NCBI GenBank assembly: GCA_003213855.1
Contig: QCMJ01000008.1
Location: forward strand, 1-40,110
Source: Prochlorococcus sp. AG-418-O03
GTDB lineage: Bacteria; Cyanobacteriota; Cyanobacteriia; PCC-6307; Cyanobiaceae
DNA: 40,110 nucleotides
Reading direction: 5' to 3'
Shown: positions 1 through 9,146 of the stretch, in pieces
Position numbering within the stretch: position 1 is the stretch's first letter
How the letters are laid out: every line of letters starts with the position of its first letter
Position numbers and translations under genes: made by a program
The notes under the pieces: generated by a model
Databases searched by the model: none
What the model was told of the DNA's origin: nothing
Seen by the model: only the letters and a program-made list of their open reading frames with translations

Positions 1-1181
1 AGCCTTATGATAAATTCGCCTTTAACTGCTTCATCATCACCAATAACAATAATACTTTTAGGTTTTAGTTTATTTGCCTTTTTAAATTGTTTAGAGAATG
101 AGGCTCCGCTTAAATCTAACTCAACTAACAAATCATAATTCCTTAATTTTCTAGATAAATCCATTGCTAATGATTCAGCAATTAAGCCTTGATTAATGAT
201 ATAAATATCAGTATTTCTTGGAATTTCAAGCTCTTTTCCTGCGAGTAAAATTAATCTTTCTAATCCAATAGCGAAACCAATTGCAGGGGTATTTGGCCCT
301 CCCATTTGTTTTATTAGATCGTCGTATCTTCCTCCTCCACAAACTGTAGCTTGGGAGCCTAGAGCTCCACTAGTAATTTCAAAAGCTGTATGGGTATAGT
401 AATCTAAACCTCTTACAAGATTAAAATTTTCCACGTAAGGTATTTTTAAAACCTCTAAATTTTTCTTTAAGTTTGAATATCTTTTATGACTTTCTTCAGA
501 TAAAAAATTAAATAATCTTGGGGCATTCTTTAGAGCTTTTTGTGTTTGGATATTCTTGGAGTCTAAAATCCTTAAGGGATTTTTAGTAATCCTGTTCTGA
601 GAATCTAAATCTAGAGAATCTTTATTTATTTCTAGCCATTTCAAAAAAGATTTTTGAAAATTTGATCTGTCATTATTATCACCTAACGTATTTATTTCAA
701 GATTAAGTTCTTTTATTCCTAATTTATCTAAGATATCCCAAGCTAAAGCAATAATTTCAACATCACTTCTAACTGAATCATGTCCTATAAACTCAACACC
801 TAACTGATGAAACTGTCTTTGCCTACCTGCTTGAGGTCTTTCGTATCGAAACATAGGACCCATGTACCAAAGTTTTTGAATAGGGTTAGACGATATTCCA
901 TTTTGTATTAACGCTCGTGCGACTGAGGCTGTTCCTTCAGGTCTGAGAGTGCAAGATCTCTCCCCCCTATCAAGAAATGTATACATTTCCTTGCTGACAA
1001 CATCTGTTCCTTCACCAATACCTCTTATAAATAATTCGGTCATTTCCAATATTGGTGTTCTTATTTCTTTAATGGATGCTCTCGAAAGCTGTTCCAATAC
1101 AATTTTCTCAACGTTTTGCCACTTTACTAATTGATCAGGAAATAGGTCTACTGTTCCTCTTAGGTTTTTTAAGTTATTCAA
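1..1181 (-). CDS. hisS: Histidyl-tRNA synthetase, 3' end cut by window edge
   Basis: Class II aminoacyl-tRNA synthetase that charges tRNA-His with histidine in the cytoplasm. About 393 codons are visible, and the C-terminal part of the anticodon-binding domain lies beyond the window edge (the family is usually about 420-430 residues). Class II motif 2 is TLRPEGT at residues 78-84. The histidine-specific loop RGLDYYT is at about 257-263, and motif 3 GFAIGLERL is at 302-310. No ATG is available at the N-terminus. A TTG at 1181-1179 begins [13 protein letters not shown], the usual N-terminus of the family, and an in-frame TGA lies a few codons upstream, so TTG is the best start. The gene is divergent from the repeat-protein gene at 1280. 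The family assignment is secure; only the exact start is inferred. Confidence 0.95.
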   Translation of the reverse strand, partial: MNNLKNLRGTVDLFPDQLVKWQNVEKIVLEQLSRASIKEIRTPILEMTELFIRGIGEGTDVVSKEMYTFLDRGERSCTLRPEGTASVARALIQNGISSNPIQKLWYMGPMFRYERPQAGRQRQFHQLGVEFIGHDSVRSDVEIIALAWDILDKLGIKELNLEINTLGDNNDRSNFQKSFLKWLEINKDSLDLDSQNRITKNPLRILDSKNIQTQKALKNAPRLFNFLSEESHKRYSNLKKNLEVLKIPYVENFNLVRGLDYYTHTAFEITSGALGSQATVCGGGRYDDLIKQMGGPNTPAIGFAIGLERLILLAGKELEIPRNTDIYIINQGLIAESLAMDLSRKLRNYDLLVELDLSGASFSKQFKKANKLKPKSIIVIGDDEAVKGEFIIR

Positions 1182-1279
1182 AGTTTTAAAAAATAATTCA
1201 AAATTTTTAATTCATCTAGAAATTAATCTTTGATTGGTTATTCTGTGAGACAATTTTAATTTAACATTTAGAAAAACTA

Positions 1280-1702
1280 TTGGGAATTAATAAAAGTAAA
1301 GAGAATCAACATTGCGGCACAAAACCAAAAAAAATTGCTTTTGGGATAGCACCTCTTGGTATAGTTTCAATAGGAATAGTGCCAATGGGAGTAATAAGTA
1401 TTGGGGTAGTCCCAATGGGTGTATTTTCTTTTGGTGCAGTAGCAATGGGAATAGTAAATTTATCAGTAGTCGGGATGGGAATCATCTCTGCCGGTGTTAC
1501 CACTATGGGGATATGGGAGTATTCACCAAATTCTCATAACAATCATCATAATCATTCCAAACAAATTTCAAATTCAAAAGAGGAAAATATGACCTCAGAT
1601 CTATTTAACACTAAACAAGAGGCTGAAAAGGCTGCCTCAAAATACGGATGTATTGGAGCACATAAAATGGGTAATAAATGGATGCCTTGTAAGATGCACT
1701 AA
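1280..1702 (+). CDS. Gly-pentad repeat protein with His-rich linker and DUF3721-like Cys/His tail
   Basis: Function unknown. The 140-residue product has three parts. Residues about 22-79 are a hydrophobic tract in which glycine recurs every fifth residue (12 pentads, one Gly replaced by Ser62). Paired pentads make a decad of the type GxVPMGVxSI, repeated about 5.5 times. Residues 84-95 form a linker rich in Asn and His (four His). Residues 108-140 carry a short motif resembling DUF3721, with C124, H128, C137 and H140. The regular five-residue period suggests a compact pentapeptide-type beta-solenoid or a membrane-embedded Gly-ridged segment, and the His and Cys/His part suggests metal binding; both are inferences. 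The start is TTG at 1280. An in-frame TAA at 1262-1264 with no ATG between leaves no better choice, and no strong Shine-Dalgarno sequence is visible. The gene is convergent with the exonuclease gene. Confidence 0.8.
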   Translation: MGINKSKENQHCGTKPKKIAFGIAPLGIVSIGIVPMGVISIGVVPMGVFSFGAVAMGIVNLSVVGMGIISAGVTTMGIWEYSPNSHNNHHNHSKQISNSKEENMTSDLFNTKQEAEKAASKYGCIGAHKMGNKWMPCKMH

Positions 1703-1732
1703 AAATTTTCTTAGTCAAAAATTTATTAAATA

Positions 1733-2512
1733 TTAATTCAAAATCTCTACTCTAAAATCAAGATTTTTTGCCTCATCAATAGTTAATTTTCTTGACCAAG
1801 CTCCTTGCACAGGACTATTCCATCTGAACCCAGCATTTTTAGCTAACGATCTGTCTTCGTAACTAATAAGCGCCTTGTATAAAAACCTCGGTTCAGTAGC
1901 TTTAAGTAAAATTTCCTCTAAATTATCACATTTTTTGAAGACCTCAGATATGTAAAAGCAATCAGATAAAGCTCTATGTAAATTCCAAACTGGTATTGAA
2001 AAAGATAAAGCCAGATCAGTTACTGAGGGTCTATTTTTTAGTGATTTTTGAAAAGACCAATTAATATCCTCTAAACTACATATCCATTTCTTATTAAGTT
2101 TAGGTAATCTTCCTTTCCCAAACCATTTCTTATCAAACTCTACGTTATGGGCGATAATAAAATCAGAACAATCAACGAGTTTTAAAAAGAAATTCAATCC
2201 ATCTTCCCATGGTTGAGAAATGTTAGTTACTTCTGCAGATATACCATTAACATGTTCGGCTTCATTTTTATTTACCGGTATTAAAAATGAGACCTGTGAA
2301 AGTACACACTTAAAAGATACATCAAATAAAATACAACCTATCTCTATCACTTCATCTTTATTTTCATCTAAACCTGTTGTTTCAGTATCAAGAATTAAGA
2401 TTTTTTCAATTTTTTTATTTTGATTAGCAAAACTCTCTTCACAGGGATAACTGATAACTTGATCCTGAAGAATGTCCAATTGATTTAATTCTTTTTTGTT
2501 AGATAGTTCCAA
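1733..2512 (-). CDS. DnaQ-like DEDDh 3'-5' exonuclease with C-terminal extension
   Basis: Predicted Mg-dependent 3'-5' exonuclease of the DnaQ/RNase T superfamily. ExoI is LDTETTG with D42 and E44, ExoII is HNVEFD with D127, and ExoIII is H179-x4-D184, which makes it the DEDDh type. The catalytic domain spans about residues 36-195. It is followed by a tail of about 45 residues with DRSLAKNAGFRW and a nearby AWSRK, reminiscent of small DUF5710-like modules that occur with nucleic-acid enzymes; this resemblance is inferred by eye. The N-terminal 35 residues are polar and unassigned. The start is TTG at 2512. The gene could be a DNA polymerase III epsilon-like proofreader or an RNA-trimming enzyme, and the sequence does not decide. 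It is divergent from the DUF1350 gene, with about 105 bases between. Confidence 0.88.
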   Translation of the reverse strand: MELSNKKELNQLDILQDQVISYPCEESFANQNKKIEKILILDTETTGLDENKDEVIEIGCILFDVSFKCVLSQVSFLIPVNKNEAEHVNGISAEVTNISQPWEDGLNFFLKLVDCSDFIIAHNVEFDKKWFGKGRLPKLNKKWICSLEDINWSFQKSLKNRPSVTDLALSFSIPVWNLHRALSDCFYISEVFKKCDNLEEILLKATEPRFLYKALISYEDRSLAKNAGFRWNSPVQGAWSRKLTIDEAKNLDFRVEILN

Positions 2513-2617
2513 TTACTTGAAAACCCAATAGTTTATTTTGACGCATTTGATAAAAATTTCTCTTAAATTAATATAAATTAAAAAACTTGATAAGAAAATA
2601 ATTTTAGTTTCTGAAAG

Positions 2618-3340
2618 ATGACTTTTACAAAATATCAATTTAATAATTTTTGTTATTGGCCTTCAAATCCTAAAAAGATTGTTGAATTTATTGGTGGAAG
2701 TTATTTAGCTTCTAAACCAGATTTAACTTATAAAAGATTCATAGAGAGTTTAATTAATAAAAACTATGCAGTACACGCATATAAATACACTCCACAATTT
2801 GATCACCAACAACTTGCTATTAAAGCATGGAGGGATTTCAAAAATTGCCGAATATCTTTATCCAAAAGAATAGGAGCATCAATTCCTTCAATTAGAATTG
2901 GTCACAGCCTAGGCTGCAAACTTCATCTAATTTCCCCTGATGGTGGAAGAAATTGCGAAAAATTCATATCAATTAGTTTTAATAACTTCAGCGCTAACAA
3001 ATCAATTCCATTATTAAAACAAATTTCTCAAAAATTAGAATTTAACAGTGAATTCAGCCCAAGCCCTGAAAGAACTTTGCGATTAATTGAAAAAACATAT
3101 AATCAAAAAAATAACTTCCTAATAAAATTTAATTCAGACGAATTAGATCAAACAGATAAATTATTTTCTTGTTTAAAAGCAAGAAAAGAAGATAATTCTA
3201 AGGGGGTAATGTTAAAAGGCACACATACTATAATTGCAAGCGCAGGACTAAGAGAAAATTTTTTAGGAGACTGGGCCGATGATGAATTTAAAAGAAATAC
3301 TATAAAAAAAATTTCCAATTTAATTGATGAACCTAATTAG
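2618..3340 (+). CDS. DUF1350 family protein, alpha/beta-hydrolase-like
   Basis: A 240-residue protein of the DUF1350 family, which is found in cyanobacteria and plastids and has an alpha/beta-hydrolase fold. The N-terminus has the family pattern [11 protein letters not shown] at about residues 24-34. A nucleophile elbow GHSLGCKLH at 95-103 places a serine at S97 as candidate nucleophile. No signal peptide or membrane segment is seen, so a soluble cytoplasmic protein is likely. The substrate is unknown. The start ATG follows GAAAG. The stop overlaps the stop of the convergent acs gene by four bases, leaving no room for a dedicated terminator. Family call confident, enzymatic role inferred. Confidence 0.85.
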   Translation: MTFTKYQFNNFCYWPSNPKKIVEFIGGSYLASKPDLTYKRFIESLINKNYAVHAYKYTPQFDHQQLAIKAWRDFKNCRISLSKRIGASIPSIRIGHSLGCKLHLISPDGGRNCEKFISISFNNFSANKSIPLLKQISQKLEFNSEFSPSPERTLRLIEKTYNQKNNFLIKFNSDELDQTDKLFSCLKARKEDNSKGVMLKGTHTIIASAGLRENFLGDWADDEFKRNTIKKISNLIDEPN

Positions 3341-5319
3341 GATAATTCTTTCAGCTTTTCCAAAACAGAACTATCTTCAAGAGTGCTTATATCACCACTA
3401 ATTTTTTCTCCAGCAGCCAAAGATCTTAAAATTCGCCTCATAATTTTTCCACTACGTGTTTTTGGAAGAGAGTCAGAAATTATAATTTTTTCAGGCTTTG
3501 CGATAATTCCAATTTCATTAACAACATGTTTCTTTAAATTCTCTACTAATTCCGAAGAACTGTTCACGTCTTTCTCTAGAGATACAAAAGCAACTATAAC
3601 TTCACCTTTTAAATCATCTTTTTTGCCCACGACTGCAGACTCTGCAACTGATTTATGACTTACCAAAGCAGATTCGATTTCCATTGTTCCTAACCGATGT
3701 CCTGAAACACTTATGACATCATCAACTCTACCCATAATCCATATATATCCATCTTCATCAATGCGTGCTCCATCTCCAGCAAAATAAACATTTTTTTCTC
3801 CTTTAAAGGAAATATATTCCCAATAACTCTGCAAATATCTCTCTGAGTTTCCATGAATTGTTCTCATCATTCCTGGCCATGGTTTCTTAATAATTAGATA
3901 GCCACCCTCGTTCTCCTTAACCTTATCTCCATTCTTATCGACAATTTCAACTTCGATTCCTGGGAGAGGGAAAGTAGCTGAACCTGGCTTTGTAGCAACG
4001 ACTCCGGGCAAGGGACTTATCATCACACCACCAGTCTCAGTTTGCCACCAAGTATCAACAATAGGGCATTTATCTTTACCAATAACATTCTTATACCACA
4101 TCCATGCTTCAGGATTAATTGGTTCTCCAACTGTGCCCAAAAGTCTAAGACTCTCCAAATTATATTTATCAGGTATTTCACGCCCAGACTTCATAAATGC
4201 TCTTATTGCAGTTGGTGCAGTATAAAAAATAGAAACCTTATATTTTTGAACAATTTCCCAAAAAGCACCTAAATTTGAGGGTCTTGGCACTCCCTCATAC
4301 ATTAAGGTTGTAGCGCCATTAGATAAAGGCCCATAAACTATGTAACTATGACCTGTAATCCAACCAACATCAGCAGTACACCAGTAAATATCGTCATCTT
4401 TTAAATCAAAAATCCATTTAAATGTCAAATGGGACCAAAGATTGTAACCACCTGTAGTGTGAACTACGCCTTTAGGCTTTCCAGTAGAGCCTGAAGTATA
4501 AAGAATAAAAAGTCTATCTTCGCTATTCATCATTTCTGGTTCACAATGATCTTTTTGATCTTTTAATAATTCGTGCCACCAAAAATCTCTATCATTTTCC
4601 ATCGAAATATTTTTTTGGGATCGTTGAACAACAACTACTTTTTCAACAACTTTATCTGCCCCACTTTCAATGGCCGCATCAACTGCTTTCTTAAGTTCAA
4701 TCACCTTATCTTTTCTAAAGCCACCATCAGCAGTAATAACAAATCTGGCGTTTCCATCAATTAACCTATCTTTTAAAGCTTCTGAAGAAAATCCTCCAAA
4801 GACAACTGAATGAGGCGCGCCAATTCTTGCACAAGCTAACATCGCAAACATCGCCTCAGGAATCATCGGCATATAAATACATACCAAATCTCCTTTTTTT
4901 ACACCAATTGCTTTTAATGCATTAGCTGCTTTGCAAACCTCTTTTAGAAGTTCTTCGTAAGTATATTTTTTGCTATCTCCGGGTTCACCTTCCCATATAA
5001 GTGCGGTCTTTTCTCCAAGCCCTCTCTTAATATGTCTATCTAAGCAGTTGTATGTAATATTAAGTTTCCCTTCTTTGAACCACTTAAAAAAAGGGGCATT
5101 TTCGTTATCTAATACAGTTTGAAATGGCTCAAACCAATCTAATTCAGATTTTGCAAAAGATTCCCAAAATTGATTAGGATTATCTGATGCTTGTTTTTTT
5201 AGAATTTGTAATTCTTCTTGAGTACAAATATTTGAGTTTTCTGCAAATTTTTTTGATGGAGGGAAAATTCTCTTTTCTTCAAGTATGTTATTGATTGAAT
5301 TTTTCTTATCTAATGACAT
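3337..5319 (-). CDS. acs: Acetyl-CoA synthetase (AMP-forming)
   Basis: Activates acetate with ATP and CoA to acetyl-CoA through an acetyl-adenylate, in the cytoplasm. The 660-residue length matches the family (about 650). The acetyl-CoA synthetase N-terminal region contains [16 protein letters not shown]. The adenylate-forming P-loop [11 protein letters not shown] is at residues 274-284, followed by the WWQTETGG motif of the acetate pocket and the YFAGDGA and GHRLGT hinge-region motifs. The C-terminal [11 protein letters not shown] carries K625, the lysine that is reversibly acetylated in other bacterial Acs enzymes; regulation here is unproven. It lies downstream of sds with a 94-base gap, so it may be the last gene of the comB-to-sds run or have its own promoter. 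Confidence 0.97.
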   Translation of the reverse strand: MSLDKKNSINNILEEKRIFPPSKKFAENSNICTQEELQILKKQASDNPNQFWESFAKSELDWFEPFQTVLDNENAPFFKWFKEGKLNITYNCLDRHIKRGLGEKTALIWEGEPGDSKKYTYEELLKEVCKAANALKAIGVKKGDLVCIYMPMIPEAMFAMLACARIGAPHSVVFGGFSSEALKDRLIDGNARFVITADGGFRKDKVIELKKAVDAAIESGADKVVEKVVVVQRSQKNISMENDRDFWWHELLKDQKDHCEPEMMNSEDRLFILYTSGSTGKPKGVVHTTGGYNLWSHLTFKWIFDLKDDDIYWCTADVGWITGHSYIVYGPLSNGATTLMYEGVPRPSNLGAFWEIVQKYKVSIFYTAPTAIRAFMKSGREIPDKYNLESLRLLGTVGEPINPEAWMWYKNVIGKDKCPIVDTWWQTETGGVMISPLPGVVATKPGSATFPLPGIEVEIVDKNGDKVKENEGGYLIIKKPWPGMMRTIHGNSERYLQSYWEYISFKGEKNVYFAGDGARIDEDGYIWIMGRVDDVISVSGHRLGTMEIESALVSHKSVAESAVVGKKDDLKGEVIVAFVSLEKDVNSSSELVENLKKHVVNEIGIIAKPEKIIISDSLPKTRSGKIMRRILRSLAAGEKISGDISTLEDSSVLEKLKELS

Positions 5320-5413
5320 TAAATAAATCTATGCTTAGATAATTTAGTCGAAAAAATTAAGGTTTTCAAAAATTTTAATATTAATTTAGCTCAAAGATTT
5401 ATTTCTAATAGAT

Positions 5414-6385
5414 CTAATAAATACGGCTTAGAACAAATTCTGGAAGAGCCATTAAAGCTCTTTTATATTCTGAATCAGGAAGCCAAACTATAGCTTCTTT
5501 AGAAAGCATTGCAAAATCCTCAGCTAGTTTCCTGGAACTTTCAATAGCTTTGGAGTTCATGATGATATTAAGAGCATCATCTAAATCATCTTTTTCAGCA
5601 AGTTCTCTGTTTATGAGAACTGACAATTGTTTATTTTCTTCTAAGGCATATAAAACTGGGGCAGTAAGATAACCACTAGCAAGATCACTTACAGCAGGTT
5701 TTCCAAGTTGTTTATCATTTCCAGTAAAGTCAAGAATGTCATCTACAACTTGGAATGCTAAACCTATATTTTTGCCAAAATCGTATAACGAGGTTAAGTT
5801 TTCGTCATTAATCCCACTCAAAACTCCAGCTGCTTTGCAACTATTGGCAATTAACGATGCTGTTTTACAATAACTTTTGTTGATGTATTTTGAAAAAGAT
5901 TGAGCCGAATCGAATCTATTTAGATTTTGTTTAATTTCACCCTCTGCTAAATCCATTATTACTCTACTAAGTAATTTAACTACATTTACATTATCAAGAT
6001 TTGCTAGGTGCCAACTTGCTTGAGCGAATAAAAAATCACCCGCCAGTACAGCTACTCTAGTATTAAATCTGCTATGAACTGTATCTACTCCTCTTCTTGT
6101 AGACGCCTCATCAACAACATCATCATGGACTAATGAGGCTGTATGAATCATCTCAGTTATTTCAGCAAGCCTTTTATGTTTGGTTGTCAAGCAAAATTCA
6201 GGAGATATAGCTTTTGAAATCAATAAAACGATACCAGGTCTCAACCTTTTTCCCCCAGCACTAAAAAGGTGTTCTGCTGCGGCTTGAAGAATTGGGTGAC
6301 CTGCTCCTATTAGATTTTTCAGTTCTAAAATAAGATCATCAAGATCATTTTCAACTGGTTGTAGTAGCTCTGTTACTGTATTCAT
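5414..6385 (-). CDS. sds: Long-chain (solanesyl-type) polyprenyl diphosphate synthase
   Basis: Trans-prenyltransferase that extends farnesyl or geranylgeranyl diphosphate with isopentenyl diphosphate. In cyanobacteria the product is the side chain of plastoquinone. It is 323 residues long. GGKRLRP at 44-50 is the IPP-binding segment. The first aspartate-rich motif is DDVVD at 88-92 followed by TRR, and the second is DDILD at 215-219. Small residues (A83, S84) occupy the positions just before the first DDxxD motif, which is consistent with long-chain products; the chain length is inferred. It starts 27 bases downstream of murI and is probably co-transcribed with it. Confidence 0.93.
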   Translation of the reverse strand: MNTVTELLQPVENDLDDLILELKNLIGAGHPILQAAAEHLFSAGGKRLRPGIVLLISKAISPEFCLTTKHKRLAEITEMIHTASLVHDDVVDEASTRRGVDTVHSRFNTRVAVLAGDFLFAQASWHLANLDNVNVVKLLSRVIMDLAEGEIKQNLNRFDSAQSFSKYINKSYCKTASLIANSCKAAGVLSGINDENLTSLYDFGKNIGLAFQVVDDILDFTGNDKQLGKPAVSDLASGYLTAPVLYALEENKQLSVLINRELAEKDDLDDALNIIMNSKAIESSRKLAEDFAMLSKEAIVWLPDSEYKRALMALPEFVLSRIY

Positions 6386-6412
6386 GATTGACCTCTCCTA
6401 TATCTTAAGGAA

Positions 6413-7207
6413 TCAAACATTACTTCGGAGGTTAACCAACCTAATTTCTTTATTAATTCCAAGCCAAAATTTTACTTTATTGGAAAACTCATCTCTTTCT
6501 GAAGTAACAAAAAATTTTACATTTTCGAAAGAAATACTCTCATAGCGGTCAGTTTTTGGAATAGCAAAAGATTCATTAAATTTTTTTATTAATGCTACCG
6601 ATGGATCAATAATTTTTATATTTGAATCTAATTTTTTTCTTAAAAAGTCATAAATTAAAGGATAGTGACTACATCCAAGTATTAATTCTTCAATATTTTT
6701 ATTTATTAGTGGTCTTAAGTATAAGTCTGAAAGTCTATTTAACTTATCAAGATTTAATTTTTCTTTTTCAATTTCTGATACAAATTCAGGACATTCTTGC
6801 TGAAAAATTTTCATATTCTCTTTTTTAGCATTTATAGCTTTCTCGTAATAAGATGATCGAACAGTTGTTTGTGTTGCTAGGACACCAATTATTTGTTTAT
6901 CAACAATTTCCGATACTGAGTTTATAAGGTCAAAACAAGGAACCTTTAAATTATCTTCTAAAATATCAAGCGCACACGCATTTGTAGTGTTACAAGCAAT
7001 TAAAAGTGCATCCAAATTCTTATCAACAAAAAAAGTACAAATCTCTTTTGCAATTAATCTTATCTCTTTTGAATTTTTGTTCCCAAAAGGTATTTTTTTT
7101 GTATCTGCCAAATAAAAAACTTCTACATCTTTACGCGTTTTTAGTAAAGAATTAAGGATAGTAAAACCACCTATTCCGCTATCAAATATACCTATTTTAA
7201 GTTTCAC
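6413..7207 (-). CDS. murI: Glutamate racemase
   Basis: Converts L-glutamate to D-glutamate for peptidoglycan by cofactor-independent two-base chemistry. It is 264 residues long, normal for the family. Hallmarks are FDSGIGG at residues 8-14 (D9, S10), ACNTTNA at 71-77 with catalytic C72, and LGCSHYPL at 178-185 with catalytic C179 and H181. The start is GTG, overlapping the TGA of the upstream amidase gene as GTGA (four bases), a typical arrangement for translational coupling. The neighbouring amidase is also a peptidoglycan enzyme, so these two form a cell-wall pair inside a mixed operon. Confidence 0.96.
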   Translation of the reverse strand: MKLKIGIFDSGIGGFTILNSLLKTRKDVEVFYLADTKKIPFGNKNSKEIRLIAKEICTFFVDKNLDALLIACNTTNACALDILEDNLKVPCFDLINSVSEIVDKQIIGVLATQTTVRSSYYEKAINAKKENMKIFQQECPEFVSEIEKEKLNLDKLNRLSDLYLRPLINKNIEELILGCSHYPLIYDFLRKKLDSNIKIIDPSVALIKKFNESFAIPKTDRYESISFENVKFFVTSERDEFSNKVKFWLGINKEIRLVNLRSNV

Positions 7208-8289
7208 CCTACTTTATCTAGATATTCGAGGATGCCTTTTGCAATTGCATAGGCTAACCTTTTTCGATGGGTTATTTTTTCTAATCTTCTTGCATCTAAT
7301 CTTCCCGTTAAAAATCCAATTTCTACAAGTACTGCAGGCATCTTAGTATTTTTAATTACATAAAATCGACCTTGTTTAACTCCTCGATCAGGACTCCCAG
7401 GGGAAACTCTTAAAATTTGTTTTTGAATTTTTTTCGCGAGTAATCTTCCTCTCCACCCTCTGAAATAAAAGGTTTCCAATCCATTTATATCTCTTCTTTT
7501 ACCTCTTGAGGCATTTGCATGAATACTTACAAAGATATCTGCATCCGTATTATTAGCAATAGAAACTCTTGGAGGTAAATCCAAATCTAAGTCATTTGTT
7601 CTTGTCAAACTTACTTTGACACCTTTCTCAGAAAGTAAATTTTTAACTATTTTTGAAACCTCTAGAACTACATCTGTTTCTCTAATACCACCAATACCTA
7701 TTGCTCCTGGATCAGGTCCTCCATGCCCTGGATCGATCACAACCTCGAACTTGTTCCGTTTTACCTCTGGAAGTTTCAAGTAAACATAATTTTTTTTCTT
7801 CTTGTGAATTAAATTTTGATTTGCTTTGATATTTACTCTTTTCTTTTCAACTAAACCTTCACCAATCTTTTTAAATGAATATTTTGGGTTAAATAGTTTA
7901 ATTCTCCATCTATATTGATCTAAGCCAACCATTTGCCAAGTCAAAGGTTTCAAATAGGTCTCTTCCTTAAATTCAATTACTAGTCTAGTTTTACCCGTAT
8001 CTGGTTTACCTAATCTAATTTCTTTTATTGGGCCATTACCTTTTATTGTTCTGGGATTTTTTAATTCTCCTGGGAAATCTATCCAGAATCTATCTCCCGA
8101 TATTTGGTTAGCCTTCTGAAAGTATGCTTTTAAATTTGTATTTGATTTAGTTCTTAATTCTAAAACCCCATTAGTATTTATAGCCCATGCCGCAAGAGCA
8201 CTTGAAGATTTAACTGGAAGGATTGAAGAATTTAAAAATAAAAAAACGGATAAATAATGAAAAAGTTTATTATCTAAAAACCTTATCAT
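7204..8289 (-). CDS. N-acetylmuramoyl-L-alanine amidase with AMIN domain (AmiC-like)
   Basis: Zinc amidase that cleaves the amide bond between MurNAc and L-alanine in peptidoglycan, acting in the periplasm for cell separation and wall turnover. The 361-residue product has a short N-terminal hydrophobic segment (about 9-26, a signal peptide or anchor), an AMIN targeting domain at about 32-135, a Lys-rich linker at about 140-178, and an Amidase_3 domain from about 181. Zinc ligands visible are H189 in DPGHGG, E204 and H257 in SIHANA, and E323 is the catalytic glutamate in VEIGFLTG. It overlaps the upstream nitrilase gene by one base (TAATG) and murI by four. Confidence 0.93.
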   Translation of the reverse strand: MIRFLDNKLFHYLSVFLFLNSSILPVKSSSALAAWAINTNGVLELRTKSNTNLKAYFQKANQISGDRFWIDFPGELKNPRTIKGNGPIKEIRLGKPDTGKTRLVIEFKEETYLKPLTWQMVGLDQYRWRIKLFNPKYSFKKIGEGLVEKKRVNIKANQNLIHKKKKNYVYLKLPEVKRNKFEVVIDPGHGGPDPGAIGIGGIRETDVVLEVSKIVKNLLSEKGVKVSLTRTNDLDLDLPPRVSIANNTDADIFVSIHANASRGKRRDINGLETFYFRGWRGRLLAKKIQKQILRVSPGSPDRGVKQGRFYVIKNTKMPAVLVEIGFLTGRLDARRLEKITHRKRLAYAIAKGILEYLDKVG

Positions 8290-9116
8290 TAGTTTGAAAA
8301 CAATTTGTTTTTTCTGTGTTTAAGGCTTGGCATCTGCTCCCTAATTTTCTTCACTCTTTCTTTATCAGCAGGTGCTATTGCCGCTCCCTGAGTTTTTCCG
8401 GCATCAGATAAAACTGTGCCCCAAGGGTCAATTACCATTGCATGGCCATGACTTTGCCTTCTTCCATAATGAATCCCAGTTTGAGCTGGAGCGACTACAT
8501 ATGCTGTATTCTCAATTGCTCTTGCTTGTAATAGGATTTGCCAATGATCTTTTCCAGTAAATGCTGTAAAAGCTGCGGGAATCATAATTAGTTCTGCACC
8601 ATTGGAAGACAAATATCTATAGAGTTCAGGAAATCTGACGTCGTAACAAATCGACAATCCTATTTTGCATAAACCTGGGACATCTACAACAGGTGGATAC
8701 TCTGCTCCAGATAAAATAGTAGATGATTCCTTGTATAAATTTCCATCTGGCAAATCAACATCAAACAAATGAATCTTGTCGTATTTTGCCAAAATCTGTC
8801 CATCTTTCCCAAATAAGGCTGACCTATTAAAAGTATGACTATCATCACCAGCAGGGACAGGATACCCTCCTCCCAAAAGAAATACTTGATATCTTTGTGA
8901 CATAGTTTTTAGAAAATTTGCACACTTCTCTGACAATTCAGAAGCTAATCTAAGTTTTTCATCATCTCCTCCTAAAAAAGCAAAATTCTCAGGCAATCCT
9001 ATTAACTCAGCACCTCTTCTAGCAGCTAATTCAATCTGTTCTTCTGCCTCAGTAAAATTTGCTTCAACATTTGAAGTACTTGTAATTTGTAATGCAGCTA
9101 CTAAAAAATCAGTCAA
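8289..9116 (-). CDS. Nitrilase-superfamily carbon-nitrogen hydrolase (Nit-like)
   Basis: A 275-residue single-domain amidase of the nitrilase superfamily with the full Glu-Lys-Cys triad: E43 in LPENFAF, K114 in KYDKIHLFD and C157 in SICYDVRFPE. These motif variants resemble the Nit1/NitA branch, which repairs deaminated glutathione, so that is the most likely role, although other omega-amidase activities cannot be excluded. The start is TTG at 9116. The gene lies 30 bases downstream of comB and overlaps the amidase gene by one base, so it sits inside the comB-to-sds transcription unit. No signal peptide is seen. Confidence 0.88.
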   Translation of the reverse strand: MTDFLVAALQITSTSNVEANFTEAEEQIELAARRGAELIGLPENFAFLGGDDEKLRLASELSEKCANFLKTMSQRYQVFLLGGGYPVPAGDDSHTFNRSALFGKDGQILAKYDKIHLFDVDLPDGNLYKESSTILSGAEYPPVVDVPGLCKIGLSICYDVRFPELYRYLSSNGAELIMIPAAFTAFTGKDHWQILLQARAIENTAYVVAPAQTGIHYGRRQSHGHAMVIDPWGTVLSDAGKTQGAAIAPADKERVKKIREQMPSLKHRKNKLFSN

Positions 9117-9146
9117 GACTTTACTCCTAATGAACCAATTCGTAAA

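Noticed and set aside
1306..1503. A 65-codon open frame on the minus strand, antisense to the Gly-repeat tract
   Set aside because: It is the mirror of the repetitive codons of the plus-strand gene; periodic Gly/hydrophobic codons keep the antisense frame open, and it has no ribosome-binding site or flanking context.
1312..1539. A second plus-strand open frame inside the repeat gene
   Set aside because: Shifted frame of the same repeat, giving Trp/Ser/Asn-rich sequence with no family look; explained by the repeat period of the real frame.
1703..1724. A 7-bp AAATTTT/AAAATTT hairpin between two convergent genes as terminator
   Set aside because: The stem is only A and T, with no run of T that clearly follows it on either strand; expected by chance in this base composition.
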